Origin: Cacconaster sp045599325
Lineage (GTDB): Bacteria > Bacteroidota > Bacteroidia > Bacteroidales > UBA932
Assembly: GCA_045599325.1 (NCBI GenBank)
Contig: JAZRVT010000003.1
Location: 19,142-83,141, forward strand
DNA: 64,000 bases
Direction of reading: 5' to 3'
The notes beneath the pieces are model-generated. The model was given only the letters and a program-made list of their open reading frames with translations, did no database searches and had not been told where the DNA came from. The position numbers and the translations under genes are program-made. This document shows, piece by piece, positions 42,590-52,400 of this stretch (positions within the stretch are counted from its first letter, which is position 1; each line of letters begins with the position of its first letter).

Positions 42590-43150
42590 TTAGATTCCGT
42601 CCGGATAGACGGTCCTCTCAGGGTGACGGCCCTGAGGGTTGAGATTCTTGTAGTATCTCTGGATTTCCCTGAGGTCCGCTTCGGCATCGTCAGTGGTCAC
42701 GAAGCGCGGGCCGTAGGATATCTCTTTCTTCTCCCATTCGAAATGGCCGAGATACACGGGCACTCCGGCACTGTGAGCAATGGCGTGGAACCCTTTTTTC
42801 CAGCGCTTCACAGGTTTGCGTGTCCCTTCAGGCGCGAGGGCGAGATGGATGTGGTCCCTGCTGTTGAAGGCTTCGATGGTCTGCTTGAGGACCCCGGCTC
42901 CGCGGGCGCGGTCGACAGGGATGACTCTGCATTTCCTGAGTATGGGGCTGAGAGGCCATTTGAAAAACTCCTTCTTCATCATAACGCTCATCCTGTCGCC
43001 CATCGCACGGGTGTAGAGGAAGAAGATGAAGAAGTCGCCGATGCAGGTGTGGGGCACGCCCAGAATCACGGCCTTCGGCTCCGGAACAGGCTCCTCGATG
43101 AGCATCTTCCAGCCTAAGACTCTGGTCAGGATGAATTTGGAGAGGTTCAT
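42590..43150 (-). CDS. PlsC-like lysophospholipid acyltransferase
   Basis: A 186-residue 1-acylglycerol-3-phosphate acyltransferase-superfamily protein. The catalytic H-x4-D motif is PHTCIGDF and the acyl/phosphate-binding motif is APEGTRK. It is shorter than PlsC and lacks obvious membrane helices beyond one hydrophobic segment, so it may be a peripheral enzyme in phospholipid or aminolipid synthesis. Its stop directly abuts the der stop, and parE lies 3 nt upstream on the same strand. Confidence 0.83.
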   Translation of the reverse strand: MNLSKFILTRVLGWKMLIEEPVPEPKAVILGVPHTCIGDFFIFFLYTRAMGDRMSVMMKKEFFKWPLSPILRKCRVIPVDRARGAGVLKQTIEAFNSRDHIHLALAPEGTRKPVKRWKKGFHAIAHSAGVPVYLGHFEWEKKEISYGPRFVTTDDAEADLREIQRYYKNLNPQGRHPERTVYPDGI

Positions 43151-43153
43151 CGT

Positions 43154-45079
43154 CTACTGCTCTTCTTCAGTGTTGTCAATGTTGCTGCGGAGGTTGTTGC
43201 GGATGAACTTCTGGCGGACAGGGGTGTTGTTGCCCATATAGAACTCAATCAGGTCTGAGATCTTGTCCTCGCTGGTCAGGCGGACCATCTCGAGGCGGAT
43301 ATCGTCGCCGATGAAGCCCTTGAATTCGTCAGGCGAGATTTCGCCGAGGCCTTTGAACCTGGTGATTTCCGCACTCTTGCCGAGTTTCTTGACGGCGGCC
43401 TCTTTCTCTGCCGAACTGTAGCAGTAGAAGTTGCTCTTTTTGTCGCGTACACGGAACAAAGGGGTCTGCAGGATGTAGAGGTGCCCTGCGCGGACCACGT
43501 CCGGATAGAATTTCAGGAAGAATGTGAGCATCAGCAGGCGGATGTGCATTCCGTCCACATCGGCATCTGTCGCGATGACGATGTTGTTGTAGCGGAGCCC
43601 TTCGACACCGTCCTCGATGTTGAGTGCGGACTGAAGGAGGCAGAGTTCCACATTCTTGTCCACATAGAGGTCCTTCTTTGAGGCCTTTGCGCAGTTGAAC
43701 GGCTTGCCCATAAGACTGAACACCGCCTGGACATTGGCGTCGCGGCTCTTGGTGATGCTTCCGGATGCCGAGTCGCCCTCAGTGATGAAGATGGTGGTCT
43801 TCTCTGCGAGCGGGTTCCTGTCGCCGTAGTGGACGCGGCAGTCGCGCAGCTTCTTGTTGTGGATGGATGCTTTCTTCAGGCGGGCCTTGGTCTTCTTGCT
43901 GATGCTGGAGATAGCGTTGCGTTCCTTTTCGGAATCCTGGATCTTCGCCAGGATGATGTCCGCCACGTCAAGGTGCTTGTGGAGGTAGTTGTCCAGTTCG
44001 GTGTACAGGAAGTCCGCCATCGTCTTGCTGATGGTAGGCCCGTGGGTGCCGTCCTGCTTGTTCTGCCACATATACTTGCTGCCCAGCTGGACTTTGGTCT
44101 GCCCTTCGAATTCCGGTTCCTGGATGCGCACGCTCACGGCGCCTATGATGGACTGGCGGATGTCCACGGGGTTGAAGTCTTTCTTGTAGAAATCCTTCAG
44201 CACTTTCGCGATGGCCTCCTTGAAGGCTGCGAGGTGAGTGCCGCCGAGGGTTGTGTTCTGGCCGTTGACGAATGAATAGATGTTCTCACCGTAGCCGCTG
44301 CCGTGGGTGAATGCCACCTCTATGTCCGAGGTCTTGAGGTGGATCGGCTCGTAGAGCGGCTCATCCTCGATGCTTTCGTTGAGGAGGTCGAGCAGACCGT
44401 TGTCGGACTTGTATTCCTGGCCGTTGAAGCTGAGTTTCAGACCGACGTTGAGATAGGAGTAGTTGCGGAGCATAGTCTCGATATACTCCATATTGTACTC
44501 GTACGGTTCAAAGAGGGTGTCGTCCGGGATGAAGCTGACGAAAGTTCCGTTCTTCTCTCTTGTCGGCTCAGTCCTGAGCTCTTCAGTGACGCGCTTTCCC
44601 TTGGCGTATTCGATGCGCATAGTCTCGCTGTCACGGAAAGACTGGATCACGAACCTTGATGAGAGCGCGTTGGCTGCCTTGAGACCCACGCCGTTCATAC
44701 CGACTGACTTCTGGAAATTGCGGCTGTCGAACTTTCCGCCTGTATGGAGCATGCTGGCGGCCGAATCGAGGGTGTTGTTGCCGTCCTTGTCGAAGCCGAA
44801 CGGGATGCCGCGTCCGAAGTCCCTGATCGAGATTGACTTGTCCTCGCCGATCTCGATGATGATCTGCTTGCCGAAACCCATCGAGAACTCGTCGATGGAG
44901 TTGTCGATGATTTCCTTCATCAGGACGTACATACCGTCGTTTGGCGCGGTGCCGTCACCGAGACGGCCGATGTACATACCCGGTCTCAGACGGATATGTT
45001 CAAGGTCTTCAAGGTGGACGATGCTTTCATCGCCATAGTCGTTCTGCGGGATATTCAGGCTTTCGTCGGAATCTTTCAT
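43154..45079 (-). CDS. parE: DNA topoisomerase IV subunit B
   Basis: A 641-residue type IIA topoisomerase ATPase subunit. GHKL ATP-binding residues are in EIIDNSIDEFSMG and DFGRGIPFG; the transducer region follows, and the Toprim motif is ITEGDSASGS with TDADVDGMHIR for Mg2+. The length fits ParE rather than the longer GyrB found in many bacteria, but GyrB of about 650 residues exists in this phylum, so parE versus gyrB is a likely rather than certain call. No parC is adjacent. The promoter -7 box on the minus strand is TATATTTG at 45099-45106. Confidence 0.88.
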   Translation of the reverse strand: MKDSDESLNIPQNDYGDESIVHLEDLEHIRLRPGMYIGRLGDGTAPNDGMYVLMKEIIDNSIDEFSMGFGKQIIIEIGEDKSISIRDFGRGIPFGFDKDGNNTLDSAASMLHTGGKFDSRNFQKSVGMNGVGLKAANALSSRFVIQSFRDSETMRIEYAKGKRVTEELRTEPTREKNGTFVSFIPDDTLFEPYEYNMEYIETMLRNYSYLNVGLKLSFNGQEYKSDNGLLDLLNESIEDEPLYEPIHLKTSDIEVAFTHGSGYGENIYSFVNGQNTTLGGTHLAAFKEAIAKVLKDFYKKDFNPVDIRQSIIGAVSVRIQEPEFEGQTKVQLGSKYMWQNKQDGTHGPTISKTMADFLYTELDNYLHKHLDVADIILAKIQDSEKERNAISSISKKTKARLKKASIHNKKLRDCRVHYGDRNPLAEKTTIFITEGDSASGSITKSRDANVQAVFSLMGKPFNCAKASKKDLYVDKNVELCLLQSALNIEDGVEGLRYNNIVIATDADVDGMHIRLLMLTFFLKFYPDVVRAGHLYILQTPLFRVRDKKSNFYCYSSAEKEAAVKKLGKSAEITRFKGLGEISPDEFKGFIGDDIRLEMVRLTSEDKISDLIEFYMGNNTPVRQKFIRNNLRSNIDNTEEEQ

Positions 45080-45098
45080 TCTTTCAGGGTTTAGCGTA

Positions 45099-45106
45099 CA
45101 AATATA
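45099..45106 (-). promoter_or_regulatory. -7 box of parE
   Basis: The minus strand reads TATATTTG, 19 nt upstream of the parE ATG at 45079. Confidence 0.55.
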
Positions 45107-45120
45107 GGAAGATTTTTCGT

Positions 45121-45128
45121 TAAATTTG
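45121..45128 (+). promoter_or_regulatory. -7 box of the amidotransferase-like pair
   Basis: TAAATTTG lies 24 nt before the ATG at 45153, pointing away from the parE promoter 14 nt to its left. Confidence 0.55.
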
Positions 45129-45152
45129 TAGAATCATATTTCCCGAAGACCT

Positions 45153-46454
45153 ATGAAGAAAGCATTGCTTGCCATACTGGCATTCGCTGCCTGCTGTTCA
45201 GGCAGCCTCGCGCAGAACCGTCATTCAGGTTACTACAAGGACATCTGTATGGACGGGGCAGTCAGGCTCACATCCAAGAAGGACCTTCCTGTGGCAAGGT
45301 ATCTTGGACTGAGCATTGAGAAACTGCTGTCGGCCCCCACCAAGGAGCTGACAGACCTTGACACCCTCTATCAGAAACTTGCTTTTGTCGGCTCTCCTGA
45401 GGACGAGAACGGAATGCTTCTCTACCCTGACGGTGAGCCGCGTTTCAGGATGATCTATGTCAACGGAGGCCTGGCTACACAGCACGGCCGCTCGCTCGGA
45501 GAGGATGGCCGCCAGAGAATCCGTGACTTTGTCGCTGCCGGCGGCAGTTATCTCGGCTCCTGTGCGGGGGCCTTCCTTCCGGGCATCTACTGTGATGAAG
45601 TGGAGGAGAGTGTGAGGAAGGAGTATCTCGGCATCTGGCCGGGATTCGGCGTCACCACAGGAATGGTGGACACTTATACCGGGCTTTTCATCGAAGAGGA
45701 TTCTCCGCTGCTTAAATACTATGATTTCGGCGGCGATATGTATGTCGACAGTGTCTATCACAACGGTGGCTGCTATGCCAGCCGTCAGGAAGGATACTTT
45801 CCGAAAGAGACTGAAGTGCTTGCAAGATATGATGCCGACACTATGAAACTGGACCCTCCTGCGCACAGGGAGATTGCAGCGTGGGCCTACAAGACAGATG
45901 AGAGGATGGGACGCGTGATTGCCATTGGCTCTCACCCCGAGAGCAAATGCACTGACGAGCGCCTCGACCTTATGGCGGCTATGGTGAAGTATGCCTTTGA
46001 AGGCAACGGTGTGGCTGAGGCCAAAGGGGAGCTGACGGCCGGAAAGGAGCGGAAGATGTACTGCTCCACAAGCGACTGCAATCCGGCCTTCACTAAGATC
46101 GGCGACCTCCAGTATCACCATTTCACCGTCGAGGTCCCTGAGGGTGCCGGCCTGATGACCGTATCCCTGGCGGTTCCGAAGGGGTGGGAGGGGATTGACC
46201 TCTACCTCTTCGCCAAGAGAGGGGATTTCGCTTATATGGAGGGCGCGGATGCGAGGAACATCTCACTCGGCCCGGACAAGGTGCTGAGGGTGGCCAACCC
46301 TCAGGCAGGCACCTGGTATCTCTCCGTCTACTGCGACACTACCGTCGGCACTGAGGAGACTTTCTACGGCACACGATACACCGGGCGCACCGATGTCCTC
46401 AACGGAGTGCCATATTCCATCACAGTAAATTTCCACGGCAATGAAAGCAAATAG
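45153..46454 (+). CDS. Secreted class I glutamine amidotransferase-like (BPL_N) protein, copy 1
   Basis: A 433-residue exported protein with a signal peptide of about 20 residues. Residues 25-285 form a class I GATase-like/BPL_N domain with a complete Cys-His-Glu set: C137 in GGSYLGSCAGAF, and H261 and E263 in GSHPES. The YYDFGGDMYVDSVYHNGGCY stretch lies before the His. Residues 300-425 form a beta-sandwich resembling the bacterial pre-peptidase C-terminal domain. GATase-like proteins usually work in the cytoplasm, so an exported one is unusual. The reaction is unknown. The next gene is a paralogue and overlaps the end by 14 bp. Confidence 0.8.
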   Translation: MKKALLAILAFAACCSGSLAQNRHSGYYKDICMDGAVRLTSKKDLPVARYLGLSIEKLLSAPTKELTDLDTLYQKLAFVGSPEDENGMLLYPDGEPRFRMIYVNGGLATQHGRSLGEDGRQRIRDFVAAGGSYLGSCAGAFLPGIYCDEVEESVRKEYLGIWPGFGVTTGMVDTYTGLFIEEDSPLLKYYDFGGDMYVDSVYHNGGCYASRQEGYFPKETEVLARYDADTMKLDPPAHREIAAWAYKTDERMGRVIAIGSHPESKCTDERLDLMAAMVKYAFEGNGVAEAKGELTAGKERKMYCSTSDCNPAFTKIGDLQYHHFTVEVPEGAGLMTVSLAVPKGWEGIDLYLFAKRGDFAYMEGADARNISLGPDKVLRVANPQAGTWYLSVYCDTTVGTEETFYGTRYTGRTDVLNGVPYSITVNFHGNESK

Positions 46455-47724
46455 AATAATACTCTCCACACTTCTGCTCGTAACCTGCCTCTGCGCAGGC
46501 GCGCAGAACCGTTATGACGGCTTCTACAAGGATATCTTCATGGATGGCGGCGTGATGCTCAACTCCTACCCGGACCTGCCTGCCGCAAAGTATATGAACC
46601 TTTCGCTCGAGCTCTTCAACTCTTCGGAGAATGAGGACCTCAACGCCCGCGACACTGCTGTCCAGACAGCACTCTTCTGCGGCAGTCCGCTCGACGAGAA
46701 CGGAGTGCTCCTCTATCCTGACGGACAGCCGCGTTTCAGACTCATCTACACAAACGGCGGCAAGGCCACGGCCCACGGACGCTCGCTCACCGAGGCCGGC
46801 AGGAACAACGTGCGTCAGTTCGTGGCTGCTGGAGGCAGCTATCTCGGCACCTGTGCCGGAGCCTACATAGCCTCGAAGGGAGTGGTCCGCGACACTGGTT
46901 TCGTGGATATCCCGGAATACTATGGCATCTGGCCGGGCTATGTCAGAGGCACCGGGCTCGAGAAGTCTTTCACTTCACAGTTTGTGGAGAAGAAGTGCCC
47001 GCTGCTGAAGTATTATGATTTCGGCGGTATGGTGATCGACAGCGTTCGCCATAACGGAGGCTGCTACGCCTGGACTGAGGGCGGCTTCCCTGCCGGCACT
47101 GAGATTATGCTCCGCTATGACGGAGACACTCTGAACCTCGAGCGAAGCATCCATAAGAAAGTGAGCGGATGGGCCTACAAGGCTTCGGAACGCACAGGCC
47201 GCGTGGTGGTGATCGGCTCGCATCCCGAGAGGATGGTGTCGGGCCCGCGGCTTGAACTGATGTCTTCAATGATCCGCTATGCGATGGACGGCAACGGCAC
47301 TCCTGTCCTCAAGGGCCGGCTCGCGGACGGTGAGCGCAGGGAGATGTTCTGCACTACCGCTGAAAACAATCCTGCCTTCACCCGCATCGGCGACCGCCAG
47401 TATCACCATTTCACTGTAGACGTGCCTAAGGGCGTGGACACTCTGGCTGTCACCCTTGAGTCGAAGACGGGATGGACGAGGTATGACCTGTTCCTCTTCG
47501 CTGCCAGGGAGGACTTTGCATTCAATGACACAGCCCGGTGGTACAATGTGGACAACGGCGTCGACAAGGTGCTCTACATCATCAGGCCGAAGGCCGGCAG
47601 ATATTACATCTCCGTCTTCTGCGATACCACCGTCGAGACCGAAGAGACCCAGTACGGCACTCAGTACAAGGGCCGCACCGATGTCCTCAACGGTGTCCCG
47701 TATGCAATCACAGTGACCTACTGA
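46441..47724 (+). CDS. Secreted class I glutamine amidotransferase-like (BPL_N) protein, copy 2
   Basis: A 427-residue tandem paralogue of the gene upstream with the same signal, domain order and triad: C138 in GGSYLGTCAGAY, H261 and E263 in GSHPER. Shared tracts include YKDI, LLYPDG, PRFR, YYDFGG, YHHFTV and the C-terminal YKGRTDVLNGVPYAITV, so the copies arose by duplication and diverged. The 14-bp overlap suggests coupled, near-equal expression, perhaps of a heterodimer. A palindrome and a terminator follow. The substrate is unknown. Confidence 0.8.
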   Translation: MKANRIILSTLLLVTCLCAGAQNRYDGFYKDIFMDGGVMLNSYPDLPAAKYMNLSLELFNSSENEDLNARDTAVQTALFCGSPLDENGVLLYPDGQPRFRLIYTNGGKATAHGRSLTEAGRNNVRQFVAAGGSYLGTCAGAYIASKGVVRDTGFVDIPEYYGIWPGYVRGTGLEKSFTSQFVEKKCPLLKYYDFGGMVIDSVRHNGGCYAWTEGGFPAGTEIMLRYDGDTLNLERSIHKKVSGWAYKASERTGRVVVIGSHPERMVSGPRLELMSSMIRYAMDGNGTPVLKGRLADGERREMFCTTAENNPAFTRIGDRQYHHFTVDVPKGVDTLAVTLESKTGWTRYDLFLFAAREDFAFNDTARWYNVDNGVDKVLYIIRPKAGRYYISVFCDTTVETEETQYGTQYKGRTDVLNGVPYAITVTY

Positions 47725-47735
47725 TAACGGCACAG

Positions 47736-47749
47736 GCTCCAGCTGGAGC
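47736..47749. repeat. 14-nt perfect palindrome
   Basis: GCTCCAGCTGGAGC lies 12 nt after the stop of copy 2 and 12 nt before the terminator hairpin. It shares the core CTCCA-x-CTGGAG with the inverted repeat at 63570. Confidence 0.5.
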
Positions 47750-47761
47750 ATCAGTGGGAAT

Positions 47762-47795
47762 AAAAAGGGCGGTCTGAAATGAGGCCGCCCTTTTT
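47762..47795. terminator. Bidirectional terminator between copy 2 and susD
   Basis: AAAAAGGGCGGTC at 47762-47774 pairs with the GGCCGCCCTTTTT side ending at 47795 (one T-G wobble). A and T runs on both flanks make it usable by the convergent genes on either side. Confidence 0.88.
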
Positions 47796-47815
47796 ATGAA
47801 GTGTTTAGTCAGAGA

Positions 47816-49423
47816 CTAGAGTGCGTGGTTGTAGTTCTTCTCCGGGAGAGGAATAACCCAGGTCTGGTTGTTCATATCCTCAGGTGCGATGGTCCTTGCA
47901 ACGGAACCCCACCAGTTGTAACCCTCATCAGTGCTCTTGCGGACGATGGTGTCCTTCCAGCGCTTGATGTTGAACCAGTTGAAGCCTTCGCCCCAGAGTT
48001 CGATCTTGGTGTACAGCTTGATGTGGTCGAGGAGCTCAGTGTTGGCGATGTTGCTGTTGTCGTACTGAGGGTCGCGGCCTGAGCCCTTGGTGAGCTCTGT
48101 CATAAGGTTCTTCGCCTCGCTGTAGTTGTTGAGCATGCACGCTGCCTCAGCTGCGTTGAGGTACATCTCTGAGAGACGCATCAGAGGAACGTCGGTGATT
48201 GCTGTGCCGGCGACTGCTGCATCCTTCTCAAACTTGAACTGCATATAGGTATACGGAGTGAAGGTTGTGAGAGGGAAACCCTGATGGTTGTTCAGGATGT
48301 CGATGTCTCTTGCGAACTGATAAGCCAGGTCGACAGATGCTGTTGCGGAGATCTTGCCTGAAGACTTTGTGAAGGAGATCGTCTTAGCACCTGATTCAGG
48401 AGTTACATAGTAAGGGTTGTCAGGATCGAGGAACATCTTCTTTCTGAGGTCAGTGGTCGGAATCTGCTCGAAGATCTGCTTGCTGATGCTCTTAGGATAT
48501 GTCCTGCACTGTGATGCCTGGACATTCCAGCCCATATATGCCTGGAATGAGTAGTAGTAGAGGTCTTCCTGCTCGTTTCCGACGAGGCCCCACATCCACT
48601 CGTTGTTCGCGTGGCAGAAGCCCTTCCTGTAGTCATCGTTGTTCATAAGGGAGTACTTCTTGCTGTTGATGGCCTTCATTGACATTTCGTATGCCTTCTG
48701 CCAGTCCTGCTTTGCAAGAGCGATACGTGAGTAGACACCGTATGCTACGTCGACGCCCATATCGTAGACTGAACCTCTGTCGTAGCCTGCTTGTCCGAAG
48801 AGCTTGATTGCTTCGTCGAGGTCAGCGTAGATCTGGTCGTAGCATTCTCCGACAGTAGCAAGTTCCTGGTCACCTGTTGATGTGTCGACGCGGAGGACAA
48901 CACCCTTGTCGGTGCCGTTGTTGCTGTCAACCCATCTGTGGCAGTAGAGCTGGGTGAGGTAGTAGTAGCTGTATGCCCTGTATGTAAGAGCCTGAGCCTT
49001 GATGAACGCTTTGTCCTCAGGAGTGCCTTCAGCGTTCTCCAGGTTCTCGATGATGGAGTTGGCGTTGCCGATGATCATATAGAACTGGTGCCAAGGACGT
49101 ATGCAGTAGGTGGAGTTGTCACTGTCGTGATAGAGACCTGTGCAGGTGTTGACCCAGCCGGTAAGATAGACTACGAGTTCATCGCCCGGATACTCGCCGT
49201 AGTACAGCATGATAGTGCCCTGTCCGTTCCAGCCCTGTGAGCTGAACCACTGTTTGCACATCAGCTTGTTAAGGCCGTTGATGGCCATCTTCATATTGTC
49301 TGTCGACTCGAAGATCGCCGAGCCGGAGATGCTGCTGGTCGGAGCTGTGTTCAGGTAATCCTTGTTGCAACCGGTCAGCAACAGAGCAAGAAGAGATATG
49401 AATAAAATGTATGACTTTTTCAT
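47816..49423 (-). CDS. SusD/RagB-family nutrient-binding lipoprotein
   Basis: A 535-residue surface lipoprotein: hydrophobic signal and lipobox LLTGC with Cys19, then TPR-rich helical SusD sequence. Conserved features include the RAYSYYYLTQLY stretch, LMRLSEMYLNAAEAACML and the C-terminal WFNIKRWKDT. SusD proteins cap a SusC transporter and bind glycans or peptides. It is 25 nt downstream of the susC-like gene on the minus strand. There is no hydrolase, regulator or third binding protein next to it, so the ligand cannot be inferred. Confidence 0.93.
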   Translation of the reverse strand: MKKSYILFISLLALLLTGCNKDYLNTAPTSSISGSAIFESTDNMKMAINGLNKLMCKQWFSSQGWNGQGTIMLYYGEYPGDELVVYLTGWVNTCTGLYHDSDNSTYCIRPWHQFYMIIGNANSIIENLENAEGTPEDKAFIKAQALTYRAYSYYYLTQLYCHRWVDSNNGTDKGVVLRVDTSTGDQELATVGECYDQIYADLDEAIKLFGQAGYDRGSVYDMGVDVAYGVYSRIALAKQDWQKAYEMSMKAINSKKYSLMNNDDYRKGFCHANNEWMWGLVGNEQEDLYYYSFQAYMGWNVQASQCRTYPKSISKQIFEQIPTTDLRKKMFLDPDNPYYVTPESGAKTISFTKSSGKISATASVDLAYQFARDIDILNNHQGFPLTTFTPYTYMQFKFEKDAAVAGTAITDVPLMRLSEMYLNAAEAACMLNNYSEAKNLMTELTKGSGRDPQYDNSNIANTELLDHIKLYTKIELWGEGFNWFNIKRWKDTIVRKSTDEGYNWWGSVARTIAPEDMNNQTWVIPLPEKNYNHAL

Positions 49424-49448
49424 AATGTTCTCTGTTATTTATGTTTCA

Positions 49449-52400
49449 TTACAATGTTACGTTAATACCGAATGAGACGACTCTTGCGGTGTTGAAGCCG
49501 ACGTCAATGGTACCGCCGAGGCTCTGCTGGGAGTTCATACCTTTCATTGCAGTGAAAGTGGCGAGGTTGTCTACAGAAGCGTTGACTGAGATCTTCTCGA
49601 CGTCGATCCTGCTGGTCCATGCCTTAGGGAGTTTGTAGCTCAGGGCAACGTTCTTGATTACGAGAGCGTTACCGTTGAAGAGGAAGCGGGTTGAAGTTGC
49701 GTTGATATCGCTGCTGTATGTGTTGTCGATTCTCGGGAACTGGCTGAGAGAGATACGGTCTGAAGAAGTTTCAGTCACTCCTGCAGGCGGGTTCTTCCAG
49801 GACTTGAGGAGGTCGACGTGGTAAGCGTGAGGTGAACCTGAAGCTGTTACATAGGTCTGGTATGTGTAGTCCACGACCTTTGAACCGAGCTGGTAGGTTA
49901 CGAGAGCGGAGAGAGTGAGATTCTTCCAGGTGATGCCGGTTGAGAAGCTGCCGAATACCTTAGGAAGCGCTGAACCGCTCCAGTCCTTCTTCGCATAGGT
50001 GGTCTTCATTACGTATGGTGTGCCGTTGATGTTGACTGCATATTCGGCAGGGACTTCCTCCTTGCCTTCAACTGCGTCGCCGATGTAGTAGTCCTCATCG
50101 TTGAAGAGATAGAGGCAGCGGCCGGTCAGCTGGTCAACACCTGCGTACTGGTACATCCAGTAGTCATAGATGCCGTGGCCCTCGAGATATCTCTTGGTGC
50201 CGTTGATGATACCGTCAGCCCTGTTCTGCTCAGGGAGTGTCCTGATGGTGTTCTTGATCAGGGTTGCGTTTGCACCGATGTTCCATCTGAAGTTCCTGGT
50301 CCTGACGGCGTCAACGTCGACGTTGAACTCCCATCCTGTGTTGGCCACTGAACCGAGGTTCATTGTCTGGGTTGATTCAGCTGAAGAAGTTGAAGTTCCA
50401 CCTGCTGAAAGCGGCTGGTAGACGTCGAAGAGCAGGTCCTTTGTGGTCTTGTCGAAATATTCGACACTGGCGTTGAACCTGTCGAAGAAGCGGCCTTCGA
50501 GGGCGATGCTCAAAGAGTTCTCAGACTCCCACTTGATATCTGGTGCCTCGTTCTGTGACTTGTATGCTTCAGCCTGACCGTTGTAGGTGTCCTTTGAGTA
50601 AAGTGACATATATGCGTAGTAGCCTGCTGAGCCGTCGTTACCTACCTGACCGTAGGAAGCCCTGAGCTTGAGGTTGTCAATCCAGCTGACGTTCCTCATG
50701 AAGTCTTCCTTGCTGATGATCCAGGTTCCGCCGACTGACCAGAAGTTACCCCAGCGGTTGTCCGGATGGAATCTTGATGAACCGTCGCGTCTGAATGAGC
50801 CTTCGAGGAAGTACTTGCCGTTGTACTCATATTTCAGGCGGCTGAAGAAGCTCTCGAGCCTGTAGAAGTTCCTGTATCCGTCAGCGCCCTTTGCAACGTT
50901 GAAGTTGTCGAGCTCCGGCTTGGCGAAGAAGGTCTCCTCAGTCTTGTTCATATGCTCGTACTCATAGGTGTAGTCATAGTTCTCGTGTCCCAGGAGGATG
51001 TCGAGACCGTGCTTGCCCCAGTCGTGATTCCAGTTGAGCAACTGCTGGAAAGTATAGTTCTTGTAGTACTCGAGTTCGCGTGCTGCGCGGCCGTGGTCGC
51101 CGTGGCCGTCACCGATCTCGGAGTTGCCGTAAGAGCGGTAGTTGCTGCTTCTCAGGGAGATGTCACCCTTGAGGGAGAATGTCAGGTCTTTGTAGATCTT
51201 GATGTCGGTTGAGAGAGCTGCATTGGTGGTCCATCTCTGGGTGCGCTTCATATCGAGTTCGTTCTCCCAGATGGCGTGGCGGGCGTTGAGCTGGCCGCGG
51301 CCTTCACCCCTGTCGTAGATCTTGTCGCCGTTGCCGTCGAGGACGAAGTCACCTGTTGCAGGGTCGTGCTTGTAGATAGGGTAGATAGGGGAGATGATCT
51401 GTCCGAAGTACAGAGGGTTCACGATAGTTGAGGTACCTGTCGAGATGCCGTTCTTCTCCTGCATTGACCCGCCGAGAACGAGACCCATCTTGAGCCACTT
51501 CTTAGGGGTTACGTTGACGTTGGCCCTTGCGGTCCAGCGGTTGAAGTCGGAGTAGTCGATCTGGCCCTCCTCGTCGAGGTAACCTACTGAAATGTAGTAG
51601 TTGGCCTTGTCGGAAGCACCCTGCGCGCTGATGTTGTAGTCCTGGCGGAAACCCTTTCTCTCGATTGCGTCATACCATCCGAGGTCGGTGTACTTAGGGT
51701 TGATCTTCGCGCTGCTGTTGAAGACGCCGTTTGCGTCGAAGGCCAGGTCATTGCTGATGCTGAAGATGTTGTAGTTCTCACCGACATTGCTCCAGAAACC
51801 GTCACGGACCTGGGCGATAGCCTCTTCTCTGGTCTTGCCGTTCGACATTGCGCCGTACATCTGGCCGTCGAAGTGAACCTGCATCCAGTCGTATGCATCG
51901 ACCTTGTCGTAGTCAGGGATACCTCTTGAGTAGATACCTTCGTTGATTGATGCGCTGATGGTGACTTTGTCGGTCTTGCCTCTCTTGGTGGTGATGATGA
52001 TGACACCGTTGGATGCACGGTTACCGTAGAGCGCAGCTGATGTTGCGTCCTTCAGCACTGTGAGGGACTCGATGTCCTGAGGGTTGAGGTCGGAGACGTT
52101 GCCGCCGAAAGGCACACCGTCGATGATGTAGAGAGGTGAGTTGGATCCGTTGATGGAACCTACACCGCGGATGCGTACAGTAGCGTCGCTGCCCGGCTCA
52201 CCGTAGGTGCTGTTGACAATCACACCGGAGACGGTTCCTTCGAGAGCGTTGGTCACGCTGGAGATAGGGCGGTGCTCGATTGCGTCAGCCTTGACGGTTG
52301 ATACCGCGCCGGTCACGGACTCCTTCTTTGCTGTACCGTATGCGACGACTATGACATCGTCGAGTGATTCGGTATCCTCTGCGAGGATGATGTCAATAAT

